DNA from: Salarchaeum sp. JOR-1
GTDB taxonomy: Archaea; Halobacteriota; Halobacteria; Halobacteriales; Halobacteriaceae
Length of the DNA: 64,000 nt
NCBI RefSeq assembly: GCF_007833275.1
Contig: NZ_CP042241.1
Location: 1,798,001-1,862,000 of the forward strand
Direction: 5' to 3'
Part shown: piece by piece, positions 50,283 to 58,259 of the stretch
Layout of the letters: each line of letters begins with the position of its first letter
How positions within the stretch are numbered: position 1 is the first letter of the stretch
The notes under the pieces: model-generated
The model's input: the letters and a program-made list of their open reading frames with translations, nothing else
Told to the model about the DNA's origin: nothing
Database searches by the model: none
Made by a program: the position numbers and the translations under genes

Positions 50283-51860
50283 GTGTTCCGCGCCCTCGCC
50301 CTCGCCCTCGTGCTCTCGATGTCGTTCGCGGGCGTCGTCCCGAACCCGGTGACCGACGGCGACCGCGGCGAGTACGTCACGCTCTCGGTTCCCGAGAACA
50401 CCAGCCTCGGGGCGTACACGCTTTCTGACGGCGAAGACACGGTCGGATTGCCGAACGAGACCGTCTCCGGCCGGATCGCCCTCGCCGGTGACCCCGCGCT
50501 CGCCCGGAACCTCACGGACGCGCGCCCGGTTCGCGTACCGGGGTTTCCGCGGTTGGCGAACGGCGGAGAGACCCTCGTCCTCCGGCGGAACGGGACGGTT
50601 GTGGACAGGCTGACGTACGAGCGCGCGCCGGAGAGCGAGGTGTTCGCGGACGGCGGATGGCGGCCGCTCGGCGCGACGGACTTCGCGACGGCGAGCGCGA
50701 GCGACGTGCCGGTGTCGGCGTTCGCGCTTCCGGACGCCCCGGAGCGCGTGCTGGCGGCGCTCCGGGGCGCGGAGAAGCGCGTGCTTCTCGCGGGCTACAC
50801 GTTCTCCGCCCCGCGGATCGCGCGCGTGCTCGCGGCCGCCGCGAACCGCGGCGTTCCCGTTCGCGTGCTCGTGGAGGGCGGGCCGGTCGGCGGCGTCACC
50901 GAGAAGTCGGCGCGCGTGCTCGACCGCCTCGTCACCGCTGACGTGGCGGTTCGCGTGCTGGACGGACCGCGCTCGCGGTACGCGTACCATCACGCGAAGT
51001 ACGCCGTCGTGGACGACCGCGCGCTCGTCACCTCGGAGAACTGGAAGCCCGGCGGGGTCGGCGGGCACGCCACCCGCGGCTGGGGCGTCGTCCTCCGTGA
51101 CCCCGGTCTCGCCGACCGTCTCGCGGTCGTCCACCGCGCGGACAGCACGTGGCGGGACGGAATCCCGTGGCGCGAGTACCGCGCGAACGCGACGTTCCAG
51201 GACGGCTCGCCCGCGACCGCCACCTATCGGAGCGACTTCCCGGCGTGGAACGGCACCGCGGACGCGTCGGTGTTCGTCACGCCCGAGGACGGCCACGACA
51301 CGACACTCGATGTCCTGCGGGCCGCAACCGGCCGTCTGCTCGTCCAGCAGGTTCGTATCGACGACGATCGCTTCCTGAACGCGACGCTCGACGCCGCCCG
51401 GCGTGGCGTCCGAACCCGCGTGTTGCTCGGCGGCGCGTGGTACGTCCGCGAGGAGAACCGCGCGCTCGTCGAACGCCTTCGGAAGACTGCGCGAGCAGAG
51501 GGATTACCGCTGCGGGCGCGCGTTGTCGACCCACGGTCGCGCTTCGACCACCTGCACGTGAAGGGCGTGGTCACCGAGAATGCCGTGCTCGTCGGGAGCC
51601 TCAACTGGAACCACGAATCCGTGGTGGAGAACCGGGAAGTGATGGTCGTCCTCCGGGGCGAACGGATTGCGGCGTACTACGCTGACGTGTTTCGCTCGGA
51701 CTGGCGGGGCGGCGTGTGGAGACTTCCACTTGGCGCGCTCTCGGGGGTGGTAGTCGTCGTTCTCGGAGCGGCGAGGGTGGTGTGGCGGCGAGTGTCGTTT
51801 ACCGGGTCGGGGCGGAGCGGAGTTCCTCGTCGAGTTCCGCGTCCGCCATCTTCTCGATGA
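50283..51860 (+). CDS. Secreted phospholipase D-family protein with lamin-tail-like domain
   Basis: The protein has about 525 residues from a GTG start (50283) at the head of a signal peptide (LALALVLSMSFAGVVPN). Residues 30-120 (YVTLSVPENTSLGAYTLSDG) resemble a lamin-tail domain. Two HKD-type motifs follow: His237/Lys239 in YHHAKYAVVDD with SEN, and His425/Lys427 in HLHVKGVVTEN with SLNWN. A C-terminal membrane helix (LSGVVVVVLGAARVVW) anchors it. Expected activity is phosphodiesterase or nuclease outside the cell. The last 62 bases overlap the convergent DHH gene. Confidence 0.85.
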   Translation: MFRALALALVLSMSFAGVVPNPVTDGDRGEYVTLSVPENTSLGAYTLSDGEDTVGLPNETVSGRIALAGDPALARNLTDARPVRVPGFPRLANGGETLVLRRNGTVVDRLTYERAPESEVFADGGWRPLGATDFATASASDVPVSAFALPDAPERVLAALRGAEKRVLLAGYTFSAPRIARVLAAAANRGVPVRVLVEGGPVGGVTEKSARVLDRLVTADVAVRVLDGPRSRYAYHHAKYAVVDDRALVTSENWKPGGVGGHATRGWGVVLRDPGLADRLAVVHRADSTWRDGIPWREYRANATFQDGSPATATYRSDFPAWNGTADASVFVTPEDGHDTTLDVLRAATGRLLVQQVRIDDDRFLNATLDAARRGVRTRVLLGGAWYVREENRALVERLRKTARAEGLPLRARVVDPRSRFDHLHVKGVVTENAVLVGSLNWNHESVVENREVMVVLRGERIAAYYADVFRSDWRGGVWRLPLGALSGVVVVVLGAARVVWRRVSFTGSGRSGVPRRVPRPPSSR

Positions 51861-53682
51861 GCGCATCGAGCACTTGCTCGCGCATCCCGGGGACGAACCG
51901 AATACTTCCGACGACGAGGTGGCCGCCGCCGGAGACGCCTGCACCGGGGAGTTCGTCGTTCAGTTCCGTCACCATCTCGGGGATGTCGAGGCGGACTCCA
52001 TCGGAGCGAAGGACGGCGAAGTCGGGGCCGACGCCGATAGTGATGACGGGTTCGCCGGTCTCCACAACCTTCTCATCGTGAATCTCGCCCGTCGTCTTTC
52101 CGGGCGCAGGGTACTGGAAGCGGTGAGCGTGTTCTTCCACGTCGATGGTGTAGAGGTTCGCGTCGTTCGCGACCGTACGGTGTTCGACGTGCGGCATCGC
52201 CGCGTCCAACTGGCGGTTGACCGCCGCCTCCGCTTTCTCGGCGATGAACGGGACGAGGTCGCGGTGGCGTTCCTCGTCGCCGCCGACGTTGAGCACGTCG
52301 TTCACGAGCGTCGCGCCCGAGTCGTACCGGAGCATGTACGCCTCGTAGTCGAGGGCTTCGCTGATGGCGTGCAGGAACTCCTCGTCGTAGCCGGCCTCGC
52401 GGGCGAGCGAGAGGTAGTCCGACATCGCGTCCGCCTTCGAGCGATCGGAGAGCCCGGCGACGGCGGGAACGTGGTCGAGTTCGCCGTCGAGTTCGGGCGA
52501 AATCATGCGAGCGAGTTCGACGCACAGCATTCCCGTGGTGATGCGGTAGTCCTCGCCGTGCAGGTAGGGGTTGACGTGCGCGTCGACGAACGGGTCGACT
52601 GCCTCGGGGTCGGGATGGTGGTGGTCGACGACGAGAATGGGGATGTCGTAGTGGTCGAGCGCCTCGTACGCGGGCGTGTCCTCCTCGGTGCTTCCGTTGT
52701 CGAGCATGAGGAGGAGCGGGAGCTTCTGGCCGTGACGCGCCTGGTCTTCGAGCCCGAAGTTCAGGTCGCGGGTCGCGTCCTCCATCTCGTAGTACGGGGC
52801 CTTACTCGGGAGGCGCTTGAGGAGGTGGCGTTTCGCGTCGTCGTCTTGATGGGTGGCGTCGATGAACTGCTCCAGGGCGAGCTGGACGGGGACGCTCGCG
52901 CACATCCCGTCGCCGTCCGCGTGGTGGCGCATCCGGATGGGGCGGGATTCGAGGACGGTCTTCCGGAGCTCGCGCGCGACCTCGCGGAGGTCGTCACGGA
53001 GTCCTTCCAGGGCCGGCCACTCGACGAGCGGTTCCGTCTCCACGGGTTCGGCGCGCTCGGCGACGGCGGCGGTGAGGCGTTCGCGGAGGTCGCTCGCAGT
53101 GGGCTCGTCCAGCACGTCGATATCCTCGATTTCGACCTGCACGCTCCCCTCGCGGGTCTCGACTTCGCCGGTGACGTGCACGACGTCTTCGAGGGCGACT
53201 TCGGGGTGCGCGCGAACCCCGGCCTCCTCGAAGGCCGTGCAGGGCGCGACGCCGGTCTCGTCGCGCACGCGAAAGATCGTCGGGCCGCCCGTCTGCTTCA
53301 CCTGCGCGACCTCGCCTTCGAGGTGAACAGTGTCGCCGACGCGGTCGTCGAGGGTGTCGACCGCCGTTACGTCGTACTGGACGGAGCGTTCGACGGTCTC
53401 GAAGCCGGCGTCTGCGACGGGTTCGAAGGAGAGGTCGCCGTTGTCGCGGACGGCTGCGAGTTCGACGACGAGGTCGTCGCCCACGTCGTAGGACGCGCCG
53501 TCGGGCATGTCGGACTCGTGGACGAGGCCGGAGACGTGCTTGGAGACGTCGACGAACACGCCGTACTCGACCACGCCATTCACGCGGGCGTGGTAGCGTT
53601 CACCGACCTCGATGGCGTCCGACGTACAGTCGGGGGAGAGCCGATAGACGACCGAGCGGTCGTCAGAACGAGAGTCACTCAT
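51799..53682 (-). CDS. DHH-family phosphoesterase with S1 and OB domains
   Basis: The 627-residue protein has an N-terminal S1 domain (residues 20-90, RVNGVVEYGVFVDVSKHVSG), an OB-fold nucleic acid binding domain (about 105-190), then the DHH core with intact HHADGDGMC, LDNG, VVDHHHPD and a C-terminal GVSGGGHLVVG. This is the archaeal RecJ-like architecture that combines RNA/DNA-binding domains with a 5'-3' exonuclease or oligonucleotide phosphodiesterase. Unlike the homologue at 45409, all metal ligands are present. MSDSRSDDRSVVY is taken as start (53680-53682). Confidence 0.88.
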   Translation of the reverse strand: MSDSRSDDRSVVYRLSPDCTSDAIEVGERYHARVNGVVEYGVFVDVSKHVSGLVHESDMPDGASYDVGDDLVVELAAVRDNGDLSFEPVADAGFETVERSVQYDVTAVDTLDDRVGDTVHLEGEVAQVKQTGGPTIFRVRDETGVAPCTAFEEAGVRAHPEVALEDVVHVTGEVETREGSVQVEIEDIDVLDEPTASDLRERLTAAVAERAEPVETEPLVEWPALEGLRDDLREVARELRKTVLESRPIRMRHHADGDGMCASVPVQLALEQFIDATHQDDDAKRHLLKRLPSKAPYYEMEDATRDLNFGLEDQARHGQKLPLLLMLDNGSTEEDTPAYEALDHYDIPILVVDHHHPDPEAVDPFVDAHVNPYLHGEDYRITTGMLCVELARMISPELDGELDHVPAVAGLSDRSKADAMSDYLSLAREAGYDEEFLHAISEALDYEAYMLRYDSGATLVNDVLNVGGDEERHRDLVPFIAEKAEAAVNRQLDAAMPHVEHRTVANDANLYTIDVEEHAHRFQYPAPGKTTGEIHDEKVVETGEPVITIGVGPDFAVLRSDGVRLDIPEMVTELNDELPGAGVSGGGHLVVGSIRFVPGMREQVLDALIEKMADAELDEELRSAPTR

Positions 53683-53777
53683 TAGGACACAGGTGGGTGT
53701 CGCGGCTTTTAACTCTCCCGAAAGGCCGACTCCGGGGTATCGCAACCCTTAGAGTCGCCGCGCCGCGATACCCCCGT

Positions 53778-54257
53778 ATGTTGTTCCGTTCGCGGCGGGA
53801 CGTCGTCGGCATCGCGGCCGACACGCTCTCGTTCGCGCTGTCGGCGGCCGCCGACACGCATCCCGACGAGTACCTGGGCGTGCTGCGCGGCACGCCCGCG
53901 AGCGATCTCGGCGTCGACAGCGACGGCGACATCATCACTGACGTGCTCGTCGTTCCCGGTACGGAGTCCAGTCCCGTACAGGCGACCCTGCAGTCGAACC
54001 TCGTGCCGAACGACTCGCACACCATCGGGAGCATTCACTCTCACCCGAACGGCGTTCTCGAGCCGAGCGCGGCCGACCGCTCCATGTTCGGGAAGTGGTC
54101 GGTGCACGTCATCATGGGCGCGCCCTACGAGTCGGACTGCTGGCGGGCGTTCGACCGCGACGGCGAACCCCGTTCGCTCGACGTGCTGGATGTCGACCTC
54201 CCCGACCCCGAATCGTTCTTCGAATTCACACAGGCGGACATCGACGAGGAGCTATGA
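53778..54257 (+). CDS. JAMM/MPN+ metalloprotease (desampylase type)
   Basis: This 159-residue protein has the JAMM motif: Glu31 in DEYLGVLRG and His87-x-His89 with Ser97 and Asp100 in [14 protein letters not shown]. These coordinate catalytic zinc. Haloarchaeal JAMM proteins remove ubiquitin-like SAMP proteins from targets; HvJAMM1 is the characterised example. Pairing with ribL is conserved in haloarchaea. Which SAMP it acts on is unknown. The stop overlaps the ribL ATG (ATGA). Confidence 0.85.
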   Translation: MLFRSRRDVVGIAADTLSFALSAAADTHPDEYLGVLRGTPASDLGVDSDGDIITDVLVVPGTESSPVQATLQSNLVPNDSHTIGSIHSHPNGVLEPSAADRSMFGKWSVHVIMGAPYESDCWRAFDRDGEPRSLDVLDVDLPDPESFFEFTQADIDEEL

Positions 54258-54682
54258 AGGTCGTCGCACAGGGCACGTTCGACATCATCCACCCCGGGCA
54301 CGTCCACTACCTCACCGACGCCGCGGACATGGGAGACGAACTTCACGTCATCATCGCGCGCCGTGAGAACGTCGGCCACAAGGAGAAACCGGTTCTGTCG
54401 AACGAACAGCGCCGGGACGTGGTCGCCGCGCTCGACGCCGTCGACCACGCCCGAATCGGCCACGAGTCGGACATCTTCGCGCCCATCGAAGACATCGACC
54501 CGGACATCATCGCGCTCGGCTACGACCAGCACCACGACTCCGCGGCGATTCAGGCGGAACTCGACGACCGCGGCATCGACTGCACCGTCGAACGCGCGTC
54601 TCCCCGCGAACCCCAGCACGACGACGAACTGCTCTCCACGGGCGACATCATCGACCGCATCATCGACCAGCGCTGCGAGTGA
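54254..54682 (+). CDS. ribL: FAD synthase (RibL type)
   Basis: This 142-residue nucleotidyltransferase has [14 protein letters not shown] with the (H/T)xGH motif at residues 8-18 and ends with [11 protein letters not shown] in place of the ISSTxIR motif. Archaeal RibL joins FMN with ATP (or CTP) to make FAD. The length is typical for single-domain RibL. It follows the JAMM gene in an overlapping pair. Confidence 0.88.
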   Translation: MKVVAQGTFDIIHPGHVHYLTDAADMGDELHVIIARRENVGHKEKPVLSNEQRRDVVAALDAVDHARIGHESDIFAPIEDIDPDIIALGYDQHHDSAAIQAELDDRGIDCTVERASPREPQHDDELLSTGDIIDRIIDQRCE

Positions 54683-54704
54683 ACTACCCTACCCTACCCT
54701 ACTC
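54683..54704. repeat. Short CTACC tandem repeat after ribL
   Basis: Directly after the ribL stop the sequence repeats a TACCC-type five-base unit about three times. It belongs to the intergenic block that also carries the long inverted repeat at 54733-54833. Confidence 0.6.
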
Positions 54705-54732
54705 GCTCACGGCTGACGCCGTTCGCTCCTTG

Positions 54733-54833
54733 AGCTGAATCGAGGCACTGTATCCCCTCCCTACTGCGCTACTCGGTCGCTTTGCTCCCTGCGTTGCTCC
54801 TTGAGGAAGGGGGCTTAGTGCCTCGATTCAGCT
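54733..54833. repeat. Long perfect inverted repeat between convergent genes
   Basis: AGCTGAATCGAGGCACT (54733-54749) is exactly complementary to AGTGCCTCGATTCAGCT (54817-54833). Inside it a further pair CCCCTCC / GGAAGGGG extends the stem imperfectly, leaving a loop of about 45 bases. It fills the gap between ribL and the convergent small gene and nearly touches the latter's stop. It could serve as a terminator in both directions or be a small mobile palindrome. Confidence 0.7.
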
Positions 54834-55098
54834 AATCCTCCCGCGGTTGTGCGTCCAACAACCGCACCACGTCCTCCGCCACCTGCTCCGGCGGCACGCC
54901 CGCCTGCGTCGAGAACGACTCCACGTGCGCCGCCAACAGGCTCAACGCCCGCATTCCCGTCGTCTCCGCGTCCTCGAACTCGTGCGACAACACGTAATCC
55001 AACTCCTCGCCGTCCACCACACCGACGAAGAACCCATCCAATCCCTCACGGTCGAGGAGCGAACGCGCCGTATCGAGGTCGGACTCGAACTCGGACAT
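54832..55098 (-). CDS. Small conserved haloarchaeal protein
   Basis: This 88-residue acidic protein starts MSEFESDLDTARSLLDREGL and has an alpha/beta pattern (GFFVGVVDGEELDYVLSHEF, then GMRALSLLAAHVESFSTQAG). The function is unknown; it resembles a short haloarchaeal family sometimes found near flavin or tRNA genes. Its last codons overlap by two bases the end of the inverted repeat at 54733-54833, so the hairpin would form right at its terminator. Confidence 0.7.
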   Translation of the reverse strand: MSEFESDLDTARSLLDREGLDGFFVGVVDGEELDYVLSHEFEDAETTGMRALSLLAAHVESFSTQAGVPPEQVAEDVVRLLDAQPRED

Positions 55099-55169
55099 AC
55101 CGCCCATCAGAGACCCCAGCCACATAGAAACCCCGTTAGCAGCGGCTCCCCCATGTGTTCGACAGAAAC

Positions 55170-55191
55170 TGCACCGACCGGGATCTGAACC
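55170..55191 (-). repeat. Partial copy of the tRNA-Gly 3' end
   Basis: The 22 bases at 55170-55191 match the 3' end of the tRNA-Gly gene (55282-55303) with one mismatch, then the similarity stops. A nine-base inverted repeat AAACTGCAC / GTGCAGTTT (55167-55175 and about 55250-55258) surrounds the segment. It may be the leftover of an integration event at this tRNA or of a decayed second tRNA gene. Confidence 0.6.
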
Positions 55192-55281
55192 GGAGCCCGA
55201 CGCGCTCGTTCGTTTCACTCACTGCGCGCGACTGCGGGGCTCAAAGCTCTGTGCAGTTTATCTCGCTTCGCTCGGAGAACA

Positions 55282-55352
55282 TGCACCGACCGGGATTTGA
55301 ACCCGGGCCATGAGCTTGGAAGGCTCAGGTCCTGCCACTAGACCATCGGTGC
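55282..55352 (-). tRNA. tRNA-Gly (UCC anticodon)
   Basis: Minus strand, 71 nt: acceptor GCACCGA with TCGGTGC, D arm GGTCTAGTGGCAGGACC, anticodon arm TGAGC-CTTCCAA-GCTCA with TCC at 34-36, T arm CGGGTTCAAATCCCG and discriminator A. No intron. A 22-base partial copy of its 3' end lies 112 bases further left. Confidence 0.95.
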
Positions 55353-55560
55353 TCGCGTCTGTCACACCGCGCATCGCAAACCGGCGGTTTGCTCAACATC
55401 GGTGTGCGCTTCGTTCTATCCGGCGGTCGTTTATTGATGTTTCCTTTCGTGCGAGAGGTCACGTCGGATGACGGGTGCAGGAGGGGGATGCTGTAGTAGG
55501 TGCTGTCGCGCGGACTGGGGGCCGTCCGGACGCCGCGTGCTGACGGGCGAGTCCGGACTG
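55353..55560. other. Intergenic region upstream of tRNA-Gly
   Basis: This region holds two perfect symmetric elements, GCAAACC-GGC-GGTTTGC (55376-55392) and AGTCCGGACT (55550-55559, next to the methyltransferase stop). The first may lie in the tRNA-Gly promoter; the second could help terminate the methyltransferase transcript. TTTATTGATG near 55430 is AT-rich. No gene is supported. Confidence 0.4.
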
Positions 55561-56187
55561 TTAGCCTTTCTCGACGGTCGCGTAGCAATTCCCGCTCGAC
55601 AGCTCGAAGTCGAGGACGGAGAGCGCTGAGGCGTCGATGTCCGAGCGGAACTCGTCGGGCGCGTAGATGTGATAGAACCGGGGGACGGTGTCGCCGCCGG
55701 GAAGCGTCCAGTCCACGGTGGTGTCGAAGCCGTCGGTTCGGTCGAACTTCGAGTGGGCGGTGCTCCACGCGCTCACGAGCGCGCGACCACCCGGCGTGAG
55801 GACGCGGGCGAGTTCGTCGAGGCTCGCGCGGCGAGCGTCCCGCGTCGGCAGGTGGTGGATGGTCGCGACGTACACTGCGAGCTCGAATCCGGACTCGCGA
55901 ACGGGGAGGCGCGCGGCGTCGCCCTGCACGAACGCCGCGTCGAAGCCGCGGTCGGCGGCGCGAGCAACCGCTTCGTCGAGCAGTCCGCGGCTCGCGTCCA
56001 CGCCGACGGCTGTGTCCGCGCGGGCGGCGAGTAGTTCGGTGTGTCGGCCGTTCCCACAGCCGATGTCGAGCGCTCGCGTCGCGTGTTCGTCGGCGACGAA
56101 GTCCTCGACTTCCGGCCACGCGTACTCGCGGGTCTGAGAGAAGTGCCGGGCGATGCGGTCGTAGGTCTCGTGGACGTTTCGCGTCAT
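55561..56187 (-). CDS. Class I SAM-dependent methyltransferase, Trm9-like
   Basis: The 208-residue protein starts MTRNVHETYDRIARHFSQTR, the typical N-terminal segment of Trm9/ABH8-like wobble uridine methyltransferases. Motif I is ALDIGCGNGRHTELL, with VGVDASRGLL and VYVATIHHLPTRDARRASL following. Such enzymes work with Trm112. It overlaps the pilC gene by four bases and is probably cotranscribed with the pilus genes. That is unusual company, so an alternative substrate is possible. Confidence 0.78.
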   Translation of the reverse strand: MTRNVHETYDRIARHFSQTREYAWPEVEDFVADEHATRALDIGCGNGRHTELLAARADTAVGVDASRGLLDEAVARAADRGFDAAFVQGDAARLPVRESGFELAVYVATIHHLPTRDARRASLDELARVLTPGGRALVSAWSTAHSKFDRTDGFDTTVDWTLPGGDTVPRFYHIYAPDEFRSDIDASALSVLDFELSSGNCYATVEKG

Positions 56188-58259
56188 GCGAACGCGAGGA
56201 AGACGACGTAGGCGATTGTGAGCATCACGGTCGCGTGTTTCGCGCCGGCTTTCACGCTCCCCTCCCCCATCTGTCCGGCGACGAACCCCGAGCAGACGGC
56301 CTGGACGGCGCACGTGTGGAAGAACACGAGGCTGTACGCGGCCTTATCGACGTTCGCGCCGCCGATGCCGAGGTCGCTGATGCCGGCCGCCGACCCGCCG
56401 GCGGGCGAACCGGCGGAGAGCAGTTCACCCGAGGGGAGACTCGGGATGAACATCGTGTCGAGCGCGACGACGATGGTGAGGAAGACGAAGAACGCGAGGT
56501 AGATGACGACGAGGTAGGTGAGCAGTTCGTTCCGGCGTTCGCGGCGGAGGCGCTGGGTGGCTTTCGCTTCGTCAGCGGCGATGCGGAGGACGGGGCCGAT
56601 GTCACCGCTCGCGTTCATCGCGTTCGTGATGAGGGTGACGACGCGGGTCACAGTCGTCGTCTGAATCCGGGTCTCGAACCGTTCGAGCGCGGGTTCGACG
56701 CGGCCGTTCCACCGGATGTCAGTCCACGTCTTCTTGAGTTCCTCGGAGAGCGCTCCGAGTTTGCTGCCGACGACACGCCCGAAGCTCGCGACGATCGGCA
56801 TCCCCGCCTCGTTCGTGCTCGCGAGGCGTTCGAGGAGGTCGGGGATGGCGGCCTCGATGTTCTTGATGCGGCGGCTTTCGAGTTCGTAGACGCCGGCGTA
56901 CGTCGCGAGCACGCCGATGGACGCGAGGATGACGGGGTCGTCGACCGCGCGCAGTCCGAGATCGCCTGCGGTGTACGCGAACCACGCGTCGACGCCGACG
57001 TAGAGGAGTGCGAGCGGAACCGTAAGCACGAGGATGGATTCGGGGTTCGCGCGGATGCGTTCGATGGGGTGGCGGAGTCGGTGCTTGATGGGTTCGAGGC
57101 GACGGTGGATGGCGAGACGGGCGACGTTGTCGTGCTGGCCGCCGTCCGTCACCGTTGTTTCGCGCCGCCGCGGGATGTCCTGGAAGCGAACGTCGTCTCG
57201 GTCGCCGCGGTCGCCGCGCGAGATATGGGAGTCCTCGGTGACGCTGTCGAGGTAGACGACGAACCCGAGCGTGGCGAGCGGGAGGACGATGTAGGCGACG
57301 GCGCGGAGGACGGGTAGCATGCCGCCGGAGACCAGGCCGACGATGACGAGGATGGTGATGAGGAAGAGCGGCCCGGCGACGAACACGGTGACGTAGGCTT
57401 CCGCGAGCGTCGCGAGCAGTTCGAGGAACTGCTGTTGCTGGGATTCTGACTCCTCCTTGTAGTACTCGTACTCGTCGCGGAGAAAGTCCGGGAGGCTCTG
57501 GCCGCTCTGGAGGACGCTGACGAGGTTCTCGCTGAACTCGCTGAACTCGTCGCTCGGCGTGCGGTCCGCCATGCGTCGCATCGCGCCGATGACGTCCGCG
57601 CCGAACAGGTCGATGTCCTTCACGGCGACCGATATCTCGGTCGCGGTCTCGCCGTACACGTCCCGGTTGCGCGCGAGGATGCGGAGGATTTCGGGGAACG
57701 CCATGCCACTCCGGGAGAGCGCGTACATGAACGCGACGTTCCGTTTGAGCGTGGCGTCGATGCGGCGGCGGCGTTCGCTCGCTCGGTAGGAGAGCATCGA
57801 CCACCGGAAGCGATACGTGGCGAGCGCGACGGCGACGCCGACGGTCGCGGCGCTCAACAGGAAGACGACGAACAACTGGAGGGCGGAGAGACTGCCGCTT
57901 CCGGCGAGCGAGGCGACGGTGGCGGGGAGGCGGGCGCGGAGCACCGCGCCGCTCGGCGCGAGCAGGACGAGGAGGACGCCAGCGACGAGGTAGACGGTGA
58001 GGAGGCTCGCGACTAGCGCGGTGACAGTGGCGTAGAGGAAGGTCTTCGCGGCGTACACGCGGTACGTGGTGTCGACGTGCGCGCCGTGCAACGCCTGGAC
58101 TTGGCGCGTGTTGACGTGTTCGCGCTGGCGCGCGTACGGCCCGAACGCGGCGATCGCGAGCCGCGTGAGAACGCGGTCGATGCGGGGGACGACCGGCGCG
58201 AGCGCGAACGCGAGCGCTCCGAGGAGGACGACGAACAGCGGGAGGAGTTCGAGGATCAT
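56184..58259 (-). CDS. pilC: Type IV pilus assembly membrane protein PilC (TadC/FlaJ family)
   Basis: The 691-residue protein contains two T2SF domains: one near residues 150-320 (AFMYALSRSGMAFPEILRILA, SVLQSGQSLPDFL) and one near 485-610 (LASTNEAGMPIVASFGRVVG, ITNAMNASGDIGPVL). Each is followed by membrane helices, and further helices lie at the N-terminus. PilC is the platform that couples the PilB ATPase to pilin insertion. The duplicated arrangement is typical of haloarchaeal PilC. It overlaps pilB by four bases. No pilin with the class III signal peptide was seen nearby. Confidence 0.88.
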   Translation of the reverse strand: MILELLPLFVVLLGALAFALAPVVPRIDRVLTRLAIAAFGPYARQREHVNTRQVQALHGAHVDTTYRVYAAKTFLYATVTALVASLLTVYLVAGVLLVLLAPSGAVLRARLPATVASLAGSGSLSALQLFVVFLLSAATVGVAVALATYRFRWSMLSYRASERRRRIDATLKRNVAFMYALSRSGMAFPEILRILARNRDVYGETATEISVAVKDIDLFGADVIGAMRRMADRTPSDEFSEFSENLVSVLQSGQSLPDFLRDEYEYYKEESESQQQQFLELLATLAEAYVTVFVAGPLFLITILVIVGLVSGGMLPVLRAVAYIVLPLATLGFVVYLDSVTEDSHISRGDRGDRDDVRFQDIPRRRETTVTDGGQHDNVARLAIHRRLEPIKHRLRHPIERIRANPESILVLTVPLALLYVGVDAWFAYTAGDLGLRAVDDPVILASIGVLATYAGVYELESRRIKNIEAAIPDLLERLASTNEAGMPIVASFGRVVGSKLGALSEELKKTWTDIRWNGRVEPALERFETRIQTTTVTRVVTLITNAMNASGDIGPVLRIAADEAKATQRLRRERRNELLTYLVVIYLAFFVFLTIVVALDTMFIPSLPSGELLSAGSPAGGSAAGISDLGIGGANVDKAAYSLVFFHTCAVQAVCSGFVAGQMGEGSVKAGAKHATVMLTIAYVVFLAFA

